From positions 1 to 64,000 of the forward strand of contig SVTR01000010.1 of assembly GCA_015063685.1 (NCBI GenBank): 64,000 nt of DNA, given 5' to 3'. The translations under genes were made by a program, and so were the position numbers. The DNA comes from Oscillospiraceae bacterium (GTDB lineage Bacteria; Bacillota; Clostridia; Oscillospirales; CAG-272). Positions 48,849-58,726 of this stretch are shown piece by piece (position 1 is the stretch's first letter; each line of letters begins with the position of its first letter). Under the pieces are notes generated by a model. It was not told the DNA's origin, did not search any database, and saw nothing but the letters and a program-made list of their open reading frames with translations.

Positions 48849-50570
48849 TCAGTCCTTCTTGTTCTCTTTGGAGGCCTTTTTCTTGCCAACCTCAATGTTG
48901 ATGGGAGGCTTATATTCCTTCTTGGGGACTTCCTTGACGGTCACATCATGGAAATCCTCGGAAGCGGGTGTGGGAGCCATTTCCTCACTCACCTCGGCAG
49001 ACTTTTCCTCGTGATAGGATTTTTCGGTGTTGACGCTCCAAACGGCGGTTTTGTCGGTGCTGTTCGCGAGAATACCGCGCACCGCCTCGAAGGAGGTGGC
49101 CATGGAGTGGTCCATGTTGTTGTAGCGATGCTGACCGTTACGGCCCACGCACCACAGATTCTCAAAGGTGTTGAGGTAGTCGATGAGCTTGTCCATCTCA
49201 GCGTAGGTATCAAAGTAGGCGGGATATGCCTTCTTGACACATTCCTTGTGGGAATCCAGCACATTGTCGGGAGAGGTAATGACACCCATCTTGATGAGCT
49301 CAGAGACACCCAGGTTGACCCAGGCTTCCTCGGACATATTCCAGTAATCGTCGCCCTCGGAGCAGAAGTATTCCAGACCGATCCAGACGTACTTTTCGGG
49401 ATCCGAGACCATGTAAGGAGACCAGTTGTTGAAGATCTGGATGCGGCCCAGCTTCACGCCGGTATCCTGGACGTAGATCCAGCAGTCGGGGACAATATTG
49501 TTGAGGGTCTTGAGATCAGTGGTGTTGACAAGGTTGAGCTTGTCTACCAAGAGGCCTACGGTGACAAAATCGCGGTAGGGCAGGCCCTGGGCGATCAGGG
49601 ACATGTCCTCGGGCACCTCGGGGAGACCTGCGACCAGATCCTTGACGGGCATGGAGGAAATGACGATATCTGCCCCCATGCGGCAGGCCTTGCCATCGGA
49701 CTCGTAGTGGACGCCGGTGATCTTGTTATCCTCTACGTCAAAATGGGTTACGTGGCAGCCCTTGAGAATGGTACCACCCATGGCTTCCACCTCTGCGGCG
49801 GCAGTTTCCCAAAGCTGACCGGGACCCAGCTTAGGGTAGGAGAAGGACTCGATGAGGGAGGTCTCTACCTGAGCTTGCTTTTTGCCGAAGGCCTTGGAGG
49901 CCATATCCTTCAGCACGGCACGGATGGACAGACCCTTGACGCGCTGCGCGCCCCAGTCGGCAGAGATCTCGCTGGGATGGCGGCCCCAGAGCTTCTCGGT
50001 ATAGCCCTCAAAGAACATGGAGTAGAGCTGGCGGCCGAAGCGATTGATATAGAAATTTTCCAGAGAATCCTCAGGCAGCTTTTTGACGGTGGAGCCCAGA
50101 TAGCTGAAGCCGGCCTTGGCGGTGGTGCCGAGACCCATGTTCTTGATGGTGTTGGCATTCATCTTGACGGGATAATCGAAGAATTTTTTCTTGTAGTAAA
50201 TGCGGGACACGCGGTTTCTCGTGAGCATGACGCGGTCGCACTCATCGGGATCGGGGCCGTTTTCCGTGAGAGGCACCTCGCGGCCCAGCACCTTGTCATC
50301 GTACGCGGGCGCGCCCTGACGGGGCATGAGGGCGTCCCACCAGGCGTTGACCTCAGCGTCCTTGGAGAAGAAGCGGTGACCGCCGATGTCCATACGGTTG
50401 CCGTTGTAGCGAACGGTGCGGGAAATACCGCCGATTTCCTGGGATTCCTCCAGAATGACGACCTGGTAATCCTCAGACTTTTTCAGAAGCTCGAAGGCTG
50501 CGGTGATACCGGCAGGGCCGGCACCGATGATGATGACTTGTTTTTTCATAGCATTCGTCAGGCGGATCAT
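48849..50570 (-). CDS. FAD-dependent oxidoreductase (UDP-galactopyranose mutase-/protoporphyrinogen oxidase-like)
   Basis: The 573-residue protein opens with the FAD-binding motif [17 protein letters not shown] and [12 protein letters not shown], then [33 protein letters not shown] and, near residue 490, [27 protein letters not shown], as in the UGM-like oxidoreductases linked to glycosyltransferases. The C-terminal 70 residues are charged and likely disordered. ATG 50570 has an AAAGGAATC site; a second ATG seven codons on is possible. It sits between the GT39-type and GtrA genes, suggesting an altered sugar substrate; the reaction is not known. Confidence 0.85.
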   Translation of the reverse strand: MIRLTNAMKKQVIIIGAGPAGITAAFELLKKSEDYQVVILEESQEIGGISRTVRYNGNRMDIGGHRFFSKDAEVNAWWDALMPRQGAPAYDDKVLGREVPLTENGPDPDECDRVMLTRNRVSRIYYKKKFFDYPVKMNANTIKNMGLGTTAKAGFSYLGSTVKKLPEDSLENFYINRFGRQLYSMFFEGYTEKLWGRHPSEISADWGAQRVKGLSIRAVLKDMASKAFGKKQAQVETSLIESFSYPKLGPGQLWETAAAEVEAMGGTILKGCHVTHFDVEDNKITGVHYESDGKACRMGADIVISSMPVKDLVAGLPEVPEDMSLIAQGLPYRDFVTVGLLVDKLNLVNTTDLKTLNNIVPDCWIYVQDTGVKLGRIQIFNNWSPYMVSDPEKYVWIGLEYFCSEGDDYWNMSEEAWVNLGVSELIKMGVITSPDNVLDSHKECVKKAYPAYFDTYAEMDKLIDYLNTFENLWCVGRNGQHRYNNMDHSMATSFEAVRGILANSTDKTAVWSVNTEKSYHEEKSAEVSEEMAPTPASEDFHDVTVKEVPKKEYKPPINIEVGKKKASKENKKD

Positions 50571-50585
50571 GCCTGATTCCTTTCT

Positions 50586-52007
50586 TTATTTCGCGGCGGC
50601 TTCCAGCACGGGAAGACACTCGGTATAGAGCTCGGTGGAGATCACACAGGTGGTCAGAACGGCCAGGGCAACCACGGCCAGGATGATGCGAGCGGGAATC
50701 TTTTTCTTGGTACTCTCCCACCAAAAGCCCAGTCCGATACTGCCGTAGAGCAGGACAGGGGCGATATAGCGGAAGTGGATGGTGCAGGTCATGGGGTAAT
50801 CCATACAGAACTTGACGAAATTGCCCATGATCAGAATGGCGGCAAAGGCGATGAAGGTACGGAGCAGGGGGGATTGCTGCTTAGCGCGGATCAGTCCCCA
50901 AACAGTCAACGCCGTGAGAAGGAAGAAGAGACCCAGGGTGAGCACCATGAGGATCTTACCCTTTAGCATCTGCTCCTCGGTTTCCCAGGTCAGCGCGTTG
51001 TCGTCGAAGAGGGCGGTACGCAGGGTTTGGGACCAGATGTTGTGATCGGGGGTAGGCTTAGACCAGGATGCGTCCAAACGAAGGAAATCAGACCAAGCGG
51101 GCCAGCCGAAGCGCTCCGCCATGGTAAAGCCGGACACGTTCTGACCGGAGTTTTCGGGGAGTGCCTGGACGTAGGTGATGGGCAGGTCGTACAGCCACAG
51201 ATTGCGGATGCCCCAGAAAAGGCCTGTGGGTACGCAGATGGCTAAGAAAATGGCAAACTGCTTGATATAGTCCATCCACTTTTTGTCCTTGAAGAAGCGC
51301 ACCGCAAAGAGGAGTGCTACGGGCGGGGCAATGAGTGCTACGGTGAGCTTGGTCATCATGCCGAGGCCGATGGCCAGCGCCAGATAAACGATGGTCTTCT
51401 TTTTTGGCTCGCGGTACCAGCAAATAGCGAAATATACCGCCCAAATCGTGAACATGAAGCTCATGGCGTCGTTGTTCAGCGCCAGAGACAGATATGATAG
51501 GGTTGGGTGGAAGGACACGAGCGCGAGACCCACCATCATGGGGACGCCCTTGATGTCAAAAAGCTTTAAGATCTTGTAAACACCGATGACCGAGAAAAAG
51601 ATCGCTACGCAGGGGAGGTATTGTACCAGCTCCCATGCCCGGGCGTCGGGAATGCCCAGCATATGGAAGAAGCCCAGCAGGACAGCGGCGGTGGCGTGGA
51701 AGAAGGGGGGATTGTAGAAGGACCACCGACTGGTAGGATTGAAATTGGGCAGAGCCATCTCCCGTGTGATATACTCGATGTAGCCCAAATGTCCCGAGCC
51801 CAGCTTTTCGGAAGACAGACCCGTCACGTAGCCGAGGTCATGCTTGGAAATATTGTAAGCGGTGAGATGAGTATAATAAAGTCGAAGAATAAAGCCTAAC
51901 GCCATGATGGCGAAGCAGATCCAGGTCATATATTGACCGGTCTTTTCGGAACTGAGGAATTGAGGCTCCGTGGGCTTTTTGATGGATGCCTGAGCTTTGT
52001 GCGCCAT
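50586..52007 (-). CDS. GT-C glycosyltransferase (family 39-like, PMT_2 type)
   Basis: The 473-residue membrane protein has about ten transmembrane helices. After a short cytoplasmic tail the first outer loop has the acidic pair HDLGYVTGLSSEKLGSGHLGYIEYI with the catalytic Asp typical of ArnT/PMT-like enzymes, then SRWSFYNPPFFHATAAVLLG, a segment seen in this family. It should transfer a sugar from a polyprenyl phosphate carrier to an outside acceptor. An AAAGGAGC site precedes the ATG at 52007. It is first in the operon with the FAD oxidoreductase 15 bp downstream. Confidence 0.88.
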   Translation of the reverse strand: MAHKAQASIKKPTEPQFLSSEKTGQYMTWICFAIMALGFILRLYYTHLTAYNISKHDLGYVTGLSSEKLGSGHLGYIEYITREMALPNFNPTSRWSFYNPPFFHATAAVLLGFFHMLGIPDARAWELVQYLPCVAIFFSVIGVYKILKLFDIKGVPMMVGLALVSFHPTLSYLSLALNNDAMSFMFTIWAVYFAICWYREPKKKTIVYLALAIGLGMMTKLTVALIAPPVALLFAVRFFKDKKWMDYIKQFAIFLAICVPTGLFWGIRNLWLYDLPITYVQALPENSGQNVSGFTMAERFGWPAWSDFLRLDASWSKPTPDHNIWSQTLRTALFDDNALTWETEEQMLKGKILMVLTLGLFFLLTALTVWGLIRAKQQSPLLRTFIAFAAILIMGNFVKFCMDYPMTCTIHFRYIAPVLLYGSIGLGFWWESTKKKIPARIILAVVALAVLTTCVISTELYTECLPVLEAAAK

Positions 52008-52058
52008 GGGGAGCTCCTTTCTGCTATGCTCGCCGTGCGGAATTGCATATGCTATTAC

Positions 52059-52087
52059 AGTATACCACAAATACGCCTATATTTCAA
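52059..52087 (-). promoter_or_regulatory. Promoter of the GT39-FAD-gtrA operon
   Basis: On the minus strand TTGAAA (52087-52082) and TATACT (52064-52059), 17-bp spacing. Confidence 0.75.
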
Positions 52088-52156
52088 GGGGTATTGGAAA
52101 ATTTGTTGTATATGAAAAGATCTTTTGAATTAAAAATTTCTTTTGCATTTTCTCTA

Positions 52157-52185
52157 TTGCTTTTTGAAGAGAAATCCGTTATAAT
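52157..52185 (+). promoter_or_regulatory. Promoter of the ZIP transporter gene
   Basis: TTGCTT (52157-52162) and TATAAT (52180-52185), 17-bp spacing. The 70-nt leader holds a 7-bp hairpin (52209-52226 region); no known riboswitch was recognised. Confidence 0.65.
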
Positions 52186-52265
52186 ATGGTCAGGACTCCT
52201 CGTACAGAAGCAGGATCCCGGCTATACAGTCGGGTGACGGGCGAGCCTTTGAAAGGAGACGGAGT

Positions 52266-53069
52266 ATGGATCTTGTATTAATGACTGCGCTGGGGGTTGG
52301 CGGTGCCACCGTCATTGGCGCCCTGTTGGGCTTTGCCTTCAAAAAGATGACGCACACCTTCAGCGATATTATGTTGTCCTTTGCTGCCGGTGTCATGCTG
52401 GCTGCCGCCGTGTTGGGTTTGATTATGCCCTCGTTGGAGCGAGGCTATGCCATGTTTGCCCCTGCCGAAGGAGGCTCCGATTGGCTTGCCAAGGGCTTGG
52501 CTTTACTTATGACGGTGGCAGGCGCGTTTGCGGGTGCGGTATGCGTCAACCTCATTGATAAATTGGTGCCTCACCTCCATCGCCTGACGGGGGTGGATCA
52601 GGAGGCTCATCCTGATAAGACCGCTCAGCTGAACAAGGTGCTTTTGTTCGTCATGGCCATTGCCATCCATAATTTACCCGAGGGTATTGCCGCCGGTGTG
52701 GGCTTTGGTATGGAGGACGTGTCGGATGCCCTTATCATCGCAGGCGGCATCGCCCTTCAGAACATTCCCGAGGGCATGGTCATTATCGGCCCTATGCTGG
52801 CAGGCGGGATGAGCCATGGCCGCACCTTCATCATTGCTATCATGACGGGTGTGGTAGAGGTGTTGGGTACACTCCTGGGATATTTTGCCGTGAGCATTTC
52901 CACGGTCATATTGCCCTTTGCCCTGGCCTTTGCGGGGGGTACCATGCTTTATGTGATCAGCGACGAGATGATCCCCGAGACCCACGCCCACGGCAACGAA
53001 CGCGGCGCTACCTATGCCTTGCTGGTAGGCTTTTGTGTGATGCTGGCCTTTGATCTTTTCCTGGGGTGA
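52266..53069 (+). CDS. ZIP-family divalent metal transporter
   Basis: The 267-residue membrane protein has about eight helices and the two ZIP metal-binding motifs, AIHNLPEGIAAGVGFG (about residues 137-152) and GGIALQNIPEGMVIIGPMLAGG (about 160-181). It resembles the ZupT/GufA type, which takes up zinc and other divalent cations. A GAAAGGAGACGG site precedes the ATG. It is monocistronic with a terminator behind it. Confidence 0.94.
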   Translation: MDLVLMTALGVGGATVIGALLGFAFKKMTHTFSDIMLSFAAGVMLAAAVLGLIMPSLERGYAMFAPAEGGSDWLAKGLALLMTVAGAFAGAVCVNLIDKLVPHLHRLTGVDQEAHPDKTAQLNKVLLFVMAIAIHNLPEGIAAGVGFGMEDVSDALIIAGGIALQNIPEGMVIIGPMLAGGMSHGRTFIIAIMTGVVEVLGTLLGYFAVSISTVILPFALAFAGGTMLYVISDEMIPETHAHGNERGATYALLVGFCVMLAFDLFLG

Positions 53070-53128
53070 CGAAACGCTCAGATTTTTACACGTTCCGCGC
53101 CCCTGTGGGCAATCACTCGTTTCAAATG

Positions 53129-53157
53129 AAAAAAGCCACCGCTCGGTGGCTTTTTCT
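53129..53157. terminator. Bidirectional terminator after the ZIP gene
   Basis: AAAGCCACC pairs with GGTGGCTTT (53132-53153), A run before and T run after. Confidence 0.88.
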
Positions 53158-53595
53158 TTATTTTCTGACCTTGACCTTGAATCTGTTCTCGCAACGGGGG
53201 CATTTGGCGGTATGCTTACCCACGCGTCGGGGAAGGCGCAGGACAGACTTGCACTTGGGGCAATTGCGGAAAACGTACTCGGCCGTGTCGGCGGGGCGAC
53301 CGGCGGCTCGGCGGTGGAAGAGCTTGGATTTGAGGCGCAAAAAGGCCATATTTTCCTTTCTGCGCTTGACGATGTTCCTGGACAGGCAACGGAACAGAGT
53401 CCAGATAAACAGACCGAAGGCGATGACGTACAGGGCGAAGGACAGATAGGAAAATACGTCCGAAACCATGCCCAAAACAGAGAACACCGCGCCTAAAAAG
53501 AGCAGGACGATCTGGGTGATAAAAAGAAAATTATACAACTGGTCGGCGCCGTAGCGGCCGTAAAAGAAGCGTGCGATACGGGATTTGAAATTCAT
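53158..53595 (-). CDS. Membrane protein with C-terminal zinc ribbon
   Basis: The 145-residue protein has two transmembrane helices (about residues 24-45 and 48-68) and a C-terminal zinc ribbon, CPKCKSVLRLPRRVGKHTAKCPRC (about 113-136), in the style of MJ0042-type ribbons. The region between is basic. Function is unknown. A TTAGGAGTAAC site precedes the ATG. It is probably a single-gene unit. Confidence 0.85.
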   Translation of the reverse strand: MNFKSRIARFFYGRYGADQLYNFLFITQIVLLFLGAVFSVLGMVSDVFSYLSFALYVIAFGLFIWTLFRCLSRNIVKRRKENMAFLRLKSKLFHRRAAGRPADTAEYVFRNCPKCKSVLRLPRRVGKHTAKCPRCENRFKVKVRK

Positions 53596-53681
53596 ATTTT
53601 GGTTACTCCTAACGTTGGTACGCAGATAGCGAGGGAGAGTTGACCGAGGGGGTTAGGTGGTGAAAACCGGCGGGACAAGCT

Positions 53682-55022
53682 TCAGGTGTGGCTCTTTCCT
53701 TTATTTTTTTTGGCGTTTGCCAGCATGAGCTTGATGCGGTTTTCCTGGTTGATGGCGGTGGCACCCGCGTCATAGTCGATCGCCACCAGATTGACGTCGG
53801 GATAGGTCTCCTTGATGGGCTTCATCATGCCCTTGCCGACAATGTGGTTGGGCAGACAACCGAAGGGTTGGGTGATGACCACGTTGCCCACGCCTTCGTG
53901 GATGAGCTCGAAGATCTCGGCGGTAAGGAGCCAGCCCTCACCCATCTTGACTCCCATGCCCACGTAATCACGGGCCAGAGTACGGGTGATGCGGAAGGAT
54001 GTAGGGGGGACGAAGCGCCCGTCCTCCTTGACCGCCGCGATCAGGTCGTCCTGCTTGCCCAGGAAAAATTTGTCGGCGATCTTGTAGATCTTGGCCTTCA
54101 TCTTGCCGATGCCGTAAAGCTCATAGTCCAGCATGGCGTTGGAGACTACGTACAGGACGAAGTCGATGAGACCGCCCATGACGGGCTCGGCATCCTCGGA
54201 CACGAGAAAGTCCTCCAGACCGTTGTTACCCAGGGGGGAGAACTTGACGAAGATCTCGCCTACGATACCCACCCGCACCTTTTCATGGTTGCGGCGCGCG
54301 TCGCAATCCACACCGTCGATGGCGGCGAAGGAGGCAATGATCTCCCTGTAAGTTTTTTTGATCTTTTTGTAATTGATGGCGCCCTCGGTCATTTCCTTGG
54401 CCAGCCGTGTGCTCCACTGATCGGCCAAGGCCTCTGCCGTACCCTTGACGGCTTCGTAGGGGCGGCATTGATTGACCAGCAACAGAAGCAGATCGCCGTA
54501 GAGGATGGCATACATAAGGCGGTGGATCATGGGAATGGTCAGCTTGAAGCCGGGCATGGACTCCAGACCAGAGACGTTCAGGGAAATGACGGGAACGTAC
54601 TCAAAGCCCGCGTTGACCAGCGCCTTGCGGAGCAGGGCAATATAGTTGGAGGCGCGGCAACCGCCGCCCGTTTGGGTCAGCAGCAGGGCTACCTTGTGGG
54701 TATCATAACGACCGCTTTGCAGAGCGGAGATGAACTGACCGATGACAAGGAGGGCGGGGTAGCAGGCATCGTTGTGGACATATTTCAGACCCGCGTCGAT
54801 GACCGTTTTACTGTCTCCATGGGTGCCGTCCTCCAAAAGCTCGGTGTGGTATCCGTAATAGTTGAATACCTTTTCCATGATCTTGAAGTGACGGGGCAGC
54901 ATGGTGGGGAAGAGAATGGTATATTCCTTGCGCATCTCCTCGGTGAAGATGACACGGGGCGGCATGCCGTTGCAGGTGTCACAATTTTGATCGCACACGG
55001 GAGAATTCTTCTTGTCAGACAT
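53682..55022 (-). CDS. Acyl-CoA dehydratase activase-associated protein (2-hydroxyglutaryl-CoA dehydratase D-like part)
   Basis: The 446-residue protein corresponds to the C-terminal third of the large (about 1400-residue) acyl-CoA dehydratase activase-related proteins of Clostridia. It begins with a Cys-rich segment (CDQNCDTCNG), then FPTMLPRHFKIMEKVFNYYGY, YVHNDACYPALLVIGQF, LTQTGGGCRASNYIALLRKAL and GNVVITQPFGCLPNHIVGKGM, whose cysteines could bind an iron-sulfur cluster. Its start overlaps the end of the upstream gene by 8 bp in another frame. Relatives are fused into one polypeptide, so the two products very likely form one complex. Confidence 0.85.
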   Translation of the reverse strand: MSDKKNSPVCDQNCDTCNGMPPRVIFTEEMRKEYTILFPTMLPRHFKIMEKVFNYYGYHTELLEDGTHGDSKTVIDAGLKYVHNDACYPALLVIGQFISALQSGRYDTHKVALLLTQTGGGCRASNYIALLRKALVNAGFEYVPVISLNVSGLESMPGFKLTIPMIHRLMYAILYGDLLLLLVNQCRPYEAVKGTAEALADQWSTRLAKEMTEGAINYKKIKKTYREIIASFAAIDGVDCDARRNHEKVRVGIVGEIFVKFSPLGNNGLEDFLVSEDAEPVMGGLIDFVLYVVSNAMLDYELYGIGKMKAKIYKIADKFFLGKQDDLIAAVKEDGRFVPPTSFRITRTLARDYVGMGVKMGEGWLLTAEIFELIHEGVGNVVITQPFGCLPNHIVGKGMMKPIKETYPDVNLVAIDYDAGATAINQENRIKLMLANAKKNKGKSHT

Positions 55023-58000
55023 GGGCTGTCGCCTCCTTTCTCTTGACGCGGGAAGCCTTTTTGTCATCCTCGGCAGATACGCCGTCAGCCGTGTATTCCA
55101 AGGCGCCGATGAGGGAGCGCATACGAATGGTGACGGCACCCAAATTGGTGATCTCATCGATCTTGATCTGGGTATAGAGCTTGCCACCGGATTCCAGAAT
55201 GGCACGAACCTCGTCGGTGGTGATGGCGTCCAGACCGCATCCGAAGGACACGAGCTGTACCATCTGTACGTCGGGATTAGCCACGGCATACCGCGCGGCG
55301 GCATAAAGACGGGCATGGTAAGTCCATTGGTTCAGCACGTTGACCGAGGTCTTGGTGGTGAGTCCGGCAATGCTGTCCTCGGTGACCACCGCAAAGCCCA
55401 GGGAGGTGGCCAGGGCATCGATGCCGTGACCAATTTCAGGGTCAATGTGGTAGGGACGTCCGGAGAGGATCATGATGCGATTGCCTCTGGCTCTTGCCCA
55501 CTTGACGGCGGCCTCGCCCTCGGCGCGGACGTCTGCCATCCAGCGGTCGTAGGCGGCCAGCGCCTTTTGAACGGCACTCTTGATCTGACTCTTGGTAAAT
55601 CCGCCGAATTTGTCCTTCAGCAGAGCATAGAGCTCCTTGACGAGCTCCTTGGGTTGATTGATGTTCAGGTAGGGATAAAGGAATTCCGTTTTGCGGAGGG
55701 ATTCCATATTACCCTTCAGAAGCTCGGAATAGTAAGCCACGACAGGGCAGTTATAGTGGTTGTCGCCGGTGCCCTCGTCCACGTTGTAGGTCAGGCAAGG
55801 ATAGAAAATGGCATCCACGCCCCGCTCGATGAGGTCCTCTATATGGCCGTGCATGATTTTGGCGGGGTAGCAGGCGGTGTCCGAGGGGATGGAATACTGC
55901 CCGCGCAGGTAAAGCTTGCGGCTGGAGGGGCCGGAGAAGACCACGCGAAGCCCCAGCTCGGTGAAGAGTCTGTGCCAAAGGGGGGCCAGCTCATACATAC
56001 CCAGAGCCATGGGCAATCCGATGGTGCCTCTGTCACTATGGGTGAGAGCGGTTTCAGCCAGGGCGGCCAAGCCCTCCCGCTTGAAGCGGTGAAGGTTGGG
56101 AATGATATCCGCGCCCTCGGGGAGCTTTTTGCCTGCGCCACGCTCGCATTTGTTGCCCGAAATGTATTTTTCGCCACCCGCGAAGGTGTTGATGGTCAAA
56201 TGACAGTTATTGCCGCATCCGTGGCAGGTGGCTGCCTTGGAGCTGTGGGTAAAGGTGGACAAGGCCTCGGCATCCATGAGGGTGGATTTTTCCAGAGCCA
56301 GGGAGCGGGCGTGGAGGGCCGCGCCGAAGGCGCCCATCAGACCAGCGATCTGGGGACGGATAACCTCACCGCCGATCTCTGTTTCAAAGGCGCGGAGCAC
56401 GGCGTCATTGTAGAAGGTGCCGCCCTGCACCACAATGTGCTTGCCCAACTCATCGGCAGAGGCTGCGCGGATGACCTTGTAGATGGCGTTTTTGACAACG
56501 CTTCGGGAAAGTCCTGCGGAAATGTCTCCCACGGTGGCGCCGTCCTTTTGGGCTTGCTTTACCGAGGAGTTCATGAAGACGGTACAACGGGTGCCCAGCT
56601 CCACCGGCGCCTTGGCAAACAGACCCAGTTTGGCAAAGGCCTCTACCTCGTAGCCCATGGAGCGGGCGAAGGTCTCGATAAAGGAGCCGCAACCCGAGGA
56701 GCAGGCTTCGTTGAGCATGATGGAATCAATGGCGTCGCCCTTGATCTTAAAGCACTTGATATCCTGACCGCCGATGTCCAGGATGAAATCCACTTGGGGA
56801 TTGAAATACTTGGCGGCGGTGAAGTGAGCCATGGTTTCAACCAGACCTCTGTCCATGTGGAAAGCGTGACGGATCAATTCCTCTCCGTAGCCCGTGACGC
56901 AGGAGCCCTTGATGACCAGGCGATCTCCGCAGAGCGCATAGATTTCCTCCAGCTGCTCCTTGACAATGCCCACGGGATTGCCGCGGTTGGAATTATAGTA
57001 GGAATAGATCAGCTCGCCGTGCTCACCCATGAGCACCAGCTTGGTGGTGGTGGAGCCGCAGTCAACGCCCAAATATACGTTTCCGGGCGCTTCGGCGGTG
57101 CCGGGATAGTCGGCGGGATAGACCACCTTGACTGACGCCTTGGCATGACGGTCGCAAAAGTGTTTATATTCGGCTTCGCTTTCAAAGAGGGGATTTGTGT
57201 GAGCCGCCTCCAGCTTTTCGCGTGTGCTGGCCTCCACGCCGGCGAGAAGGTCCTCCATGGCAACGGTTTCATCCGATGCCGATGCGTAAAGAGCGGCGCC
57301 CAGAGCCACGGACAGCCGACCGTATTCAGGGAAGACGGCGTGGGCGTCGTCCAGCTTCAGGGCATCCTTAAAGGCGATGCGCAGGCCTTGGCAGTAGTAG
57401 AGAGGACCGCCCAAAAACATGACCTTGCCCTCGATCTTACGGCCTTGCGCCAGGCCGGCAATGGTCTGAGAGGCTACTGCGGCATAGATGCTGGCGGCAA
57501 TGTTTTCCTTGGCTGCTCCTTGGTTGAGGAGGGGTTGGATATCCGTTTTGGCGAAAACGCCGCAACGGGAGGCGATGGGATAGATGCGGTTGGCCTTGAG
57601 GCTCAGTGTATCCATTTCCTCAACGGTCACGTCAAGGAGGGTGGCCATCTGGTCAATGAAAGCGCCCGTACCACCGGCACAGGTGCCGTTCATGCGCTCG
57701 TCCATACCGCCCTTGAAGAAGATGACCTTGGCGTCCTCTCCGCCCAGCTCGATGACTGCGGAGGTGTCGGGCTCCAAATGAGAAATGACCTCGCCTGTGG
57801 CGAAGACCTCCTGCACAAAGGGGATGCCTGCGGCCTTGGCGAGACCCAAGCCCGCAGATCCTGAGATGGCTACCCGTACAGGACGATGACCCACCATGTC
57901 CTTGACCCGTAAAAGCAGCTCCAGGGTCTTGGGGCGCACTTGGGAAAAGTGACGCTCGTAGCAGGAGTAGACCAGTTTTCCATCACAAAAGACCACTAGC

Positions 58001-58098
58001 TTGGCGGTGGTAGAGCCGATATCTATGCCGATGGCGGCCGGAATGGAGGGATCCATGGTCTCCCAGGCTTTGGGAAGGTTTTGCATATTTTCCTGCAT
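55015..58098 (-). CDS. Acyl-CoA dehydratase activase, two BadF/HgdC-type ATPase domains
   Basis: The 1027-residue protein has two ASKHA ATPase domains: GIDIGSTTAKLVVF (about residues 26-39) and LGVDCGSTTTKLVLMGEHGE (about 345-364). Each is followed by a Cys-containing loop that can bind the shared 4Fe-4S cluster (CAGGTGAFIDQMA; ACSSGCGSFIETF). A third part (about 650-1020) with CHGCGNNCHLT and FSGPSSRKLYLRG matches DUF2229. Activases use ATP to push an electron into 2-hydroxyacyl-CoA dehydratases; this large type has no proven substrate. ATG 58098 with a CGGAG site is preferred over 58125. The partner gene overlaps by 8 bp. Confidence 0.9.
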   Translation of the reverse strand: MQENMQNLPKAWETMDPSIPAAIGIDIGSTTAKLVVFCDGKLVYSCYERHFSQVRPKTLELLLRVKDMVGHRPVRVAISGSAGLGLAKAAGIPFVQEVFATGEVISHLEPDTSAVIELGGEDAKVIFFKGGMDERMNGTCAGGTGAFIDQMATLLDVTVEEMDTLSLKANRIYPIASRCGVFAKTDIQPLLNQGAAKENIAASIYAAVASQTIAGLAQGRKIEGKVMFLGGPLYYCQGLRIAFKDALKLDDAHAVFPEYGRLSVALGAALYASASDETVAMEDLLAGVEASTREKLEAAHTNPLFESEAEYKHFCDRHAKASVKVVYPADYPGTAEAPGNVYLGVDCGSTTTKLVLMGEHGELIYSYYNSNRGNPVGIVKEQLEEIYALCGDRLVIKGSCVTGYGEELIRHAFHMDRGLVETMAHFTAAKYFNPQVDFILDIGGQDIKCFKIKGDAIDSIMLNEACSSGCGSFIETFARSMGYEVEAFAKLGLFAKAPVELGTRCTVFMNSSVKQAQKDGATVGDISAGLSRSVVKNAIYKVIRAASADELGKHIVVQGGTFYNDAVLRAFETEIGGEVIRPQIAGLMGAFGAALHARSLALEKSTLMDAEALSTFTHSSKAATCHGCGNNCHLTINTFAGGEKYISGNKCERGAGKKLPEGADIIPNLHRFKREGLAALAETALTHSDRGTIGLPMALGMYELAPLWHRLFTELGLRVVFSGPSSRKLYLRGQYSIPSDTACYPAKIMHGHIEDLIERGVDAIFYPCLTYNVDEGTGDNHYNCPVVAYYSELLKGNMESLRKTEFLYPYLNINQPKELVKELYALLKDKFGGFTKSQIKSAVQKALAAYDRWMADVRAEGEAAVKWARARGNRIMILSGRPYHIDPEIGHGIDALATSLGFAVVTEDSIAGLTTKTSVNVLNQWTYHARLYAAARYAVANPDVQMVQLVSFGCGLDAITTDEVRAILESGGKLYTQIKIDEITNLGAVTIRMRSLIGALEYTADGVSAEDDKKASRVKRKEATAHV

Positions 58099-58221
58099 AT
58101 ATGTACTCCGTTTCAAAATATCCATGTTTCTTCAATATATCATAATATCATAAAATCGTGAACATCGTATTAACTAACGATGGTGAAATTGTGTTTTGTA
58201 TCAAATGTTTTTGTGGCGCAC

Positions 58222-58250
58222 TTGACAGGGGGAAGAGGATATGCTATAAT
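58222..58250 (+). promoter_or_regulatory. Promoter of the small membrane protein gene
   Basis: TTGACA (58222-58227) and TATAAT (58245-58250), 17-bp spacing. Confidence 0.88.
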
Positions 58251-58285
58251 TTTTTTGGAATCATCAAAAAAGGAGGGACTATCCG

Positions 58286-58636
58286 ATGACATCTGAACGA
58301 AAACAGCGTTTTTTGCAGATCAAGCCCTTGATTGGGGGCGCACTGCTGGGGACGTTTGGTGCCCTGGGCTTTTATTGCATGATCGGCGCTATGTTTCTCA
58401 GTCGAAAAACGCATCCCTATTTCGAACCGTTTTGTATCGCCTGTGGCTTCGCTGCTCTGATTGCTTGCCTGTTGATCCTGATGTGGAGCTTTCGCCGCTT
58501 TTCATTGGTCAAGCGCAAGGTGTGGATATTGCTGGGTATGCTGGCGGCGACCCTCCTGCTCTTCTGTCTGTGCGTACCTATGTGGGAATACGTTATCTTC
58601 AGGTTGAGATTGTGGGTGCATCCTTATCTCAAATAA
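58286..58636 (+). CDS. Small membrane protein of unknown function
   Basis: The 116-residue protein has three predicted transmembrane helices (about residues 14-35, 48-66 and 79-98) joined by short basic loops (RRFSLVKRK). I recognise no family. The start has an AAAGGAGGGA site. A new promoter lies between it and the next gene, so it is probably transcribed alone. Confidence 0.72.
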   Translation: MTSERKQRFLQIKPLIGGALLGTFGALGFYCMIGAMFLSRKTHPYFEPFCIACGFAALIACLLILMWSFRRFSLVKRKVWILLGMLAATLLLFCLCVPMWEYVIFRLRLWVHPYLK

Positions 58637-58664
58637 AAATCTAAAGAAATTTTAACACAGTCAC

Positions 58665-58693
58665 TTGACAAGATAAAATAATTGTGATATAAT
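58665..58693 (+). promoter_or_regulatory. Promoter of the 542-residue membrane protein gene
   Basis: TTGACA (58665-58670) and TATAAT (58688-58693), 17-bp spacing. Confidence 0.88.
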
Positions 58694-58726
58694 ACATATA
58701 CCCAAAGAAAGGAAGGGTTCGAAATT

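Noticed and set aside
52186-52265. Metal riboswitch before the ZIP gene
   Set aside because: The leader has one 7-bp hairpin, but neither the yybP-ykoY nor the NiCo consensus could be matched.
55012-57135. A 707-codon plus-strand frame opposite the dehydratase activase
   Set aside because: Shadow frame; no recognisable motif and no ribosome site.
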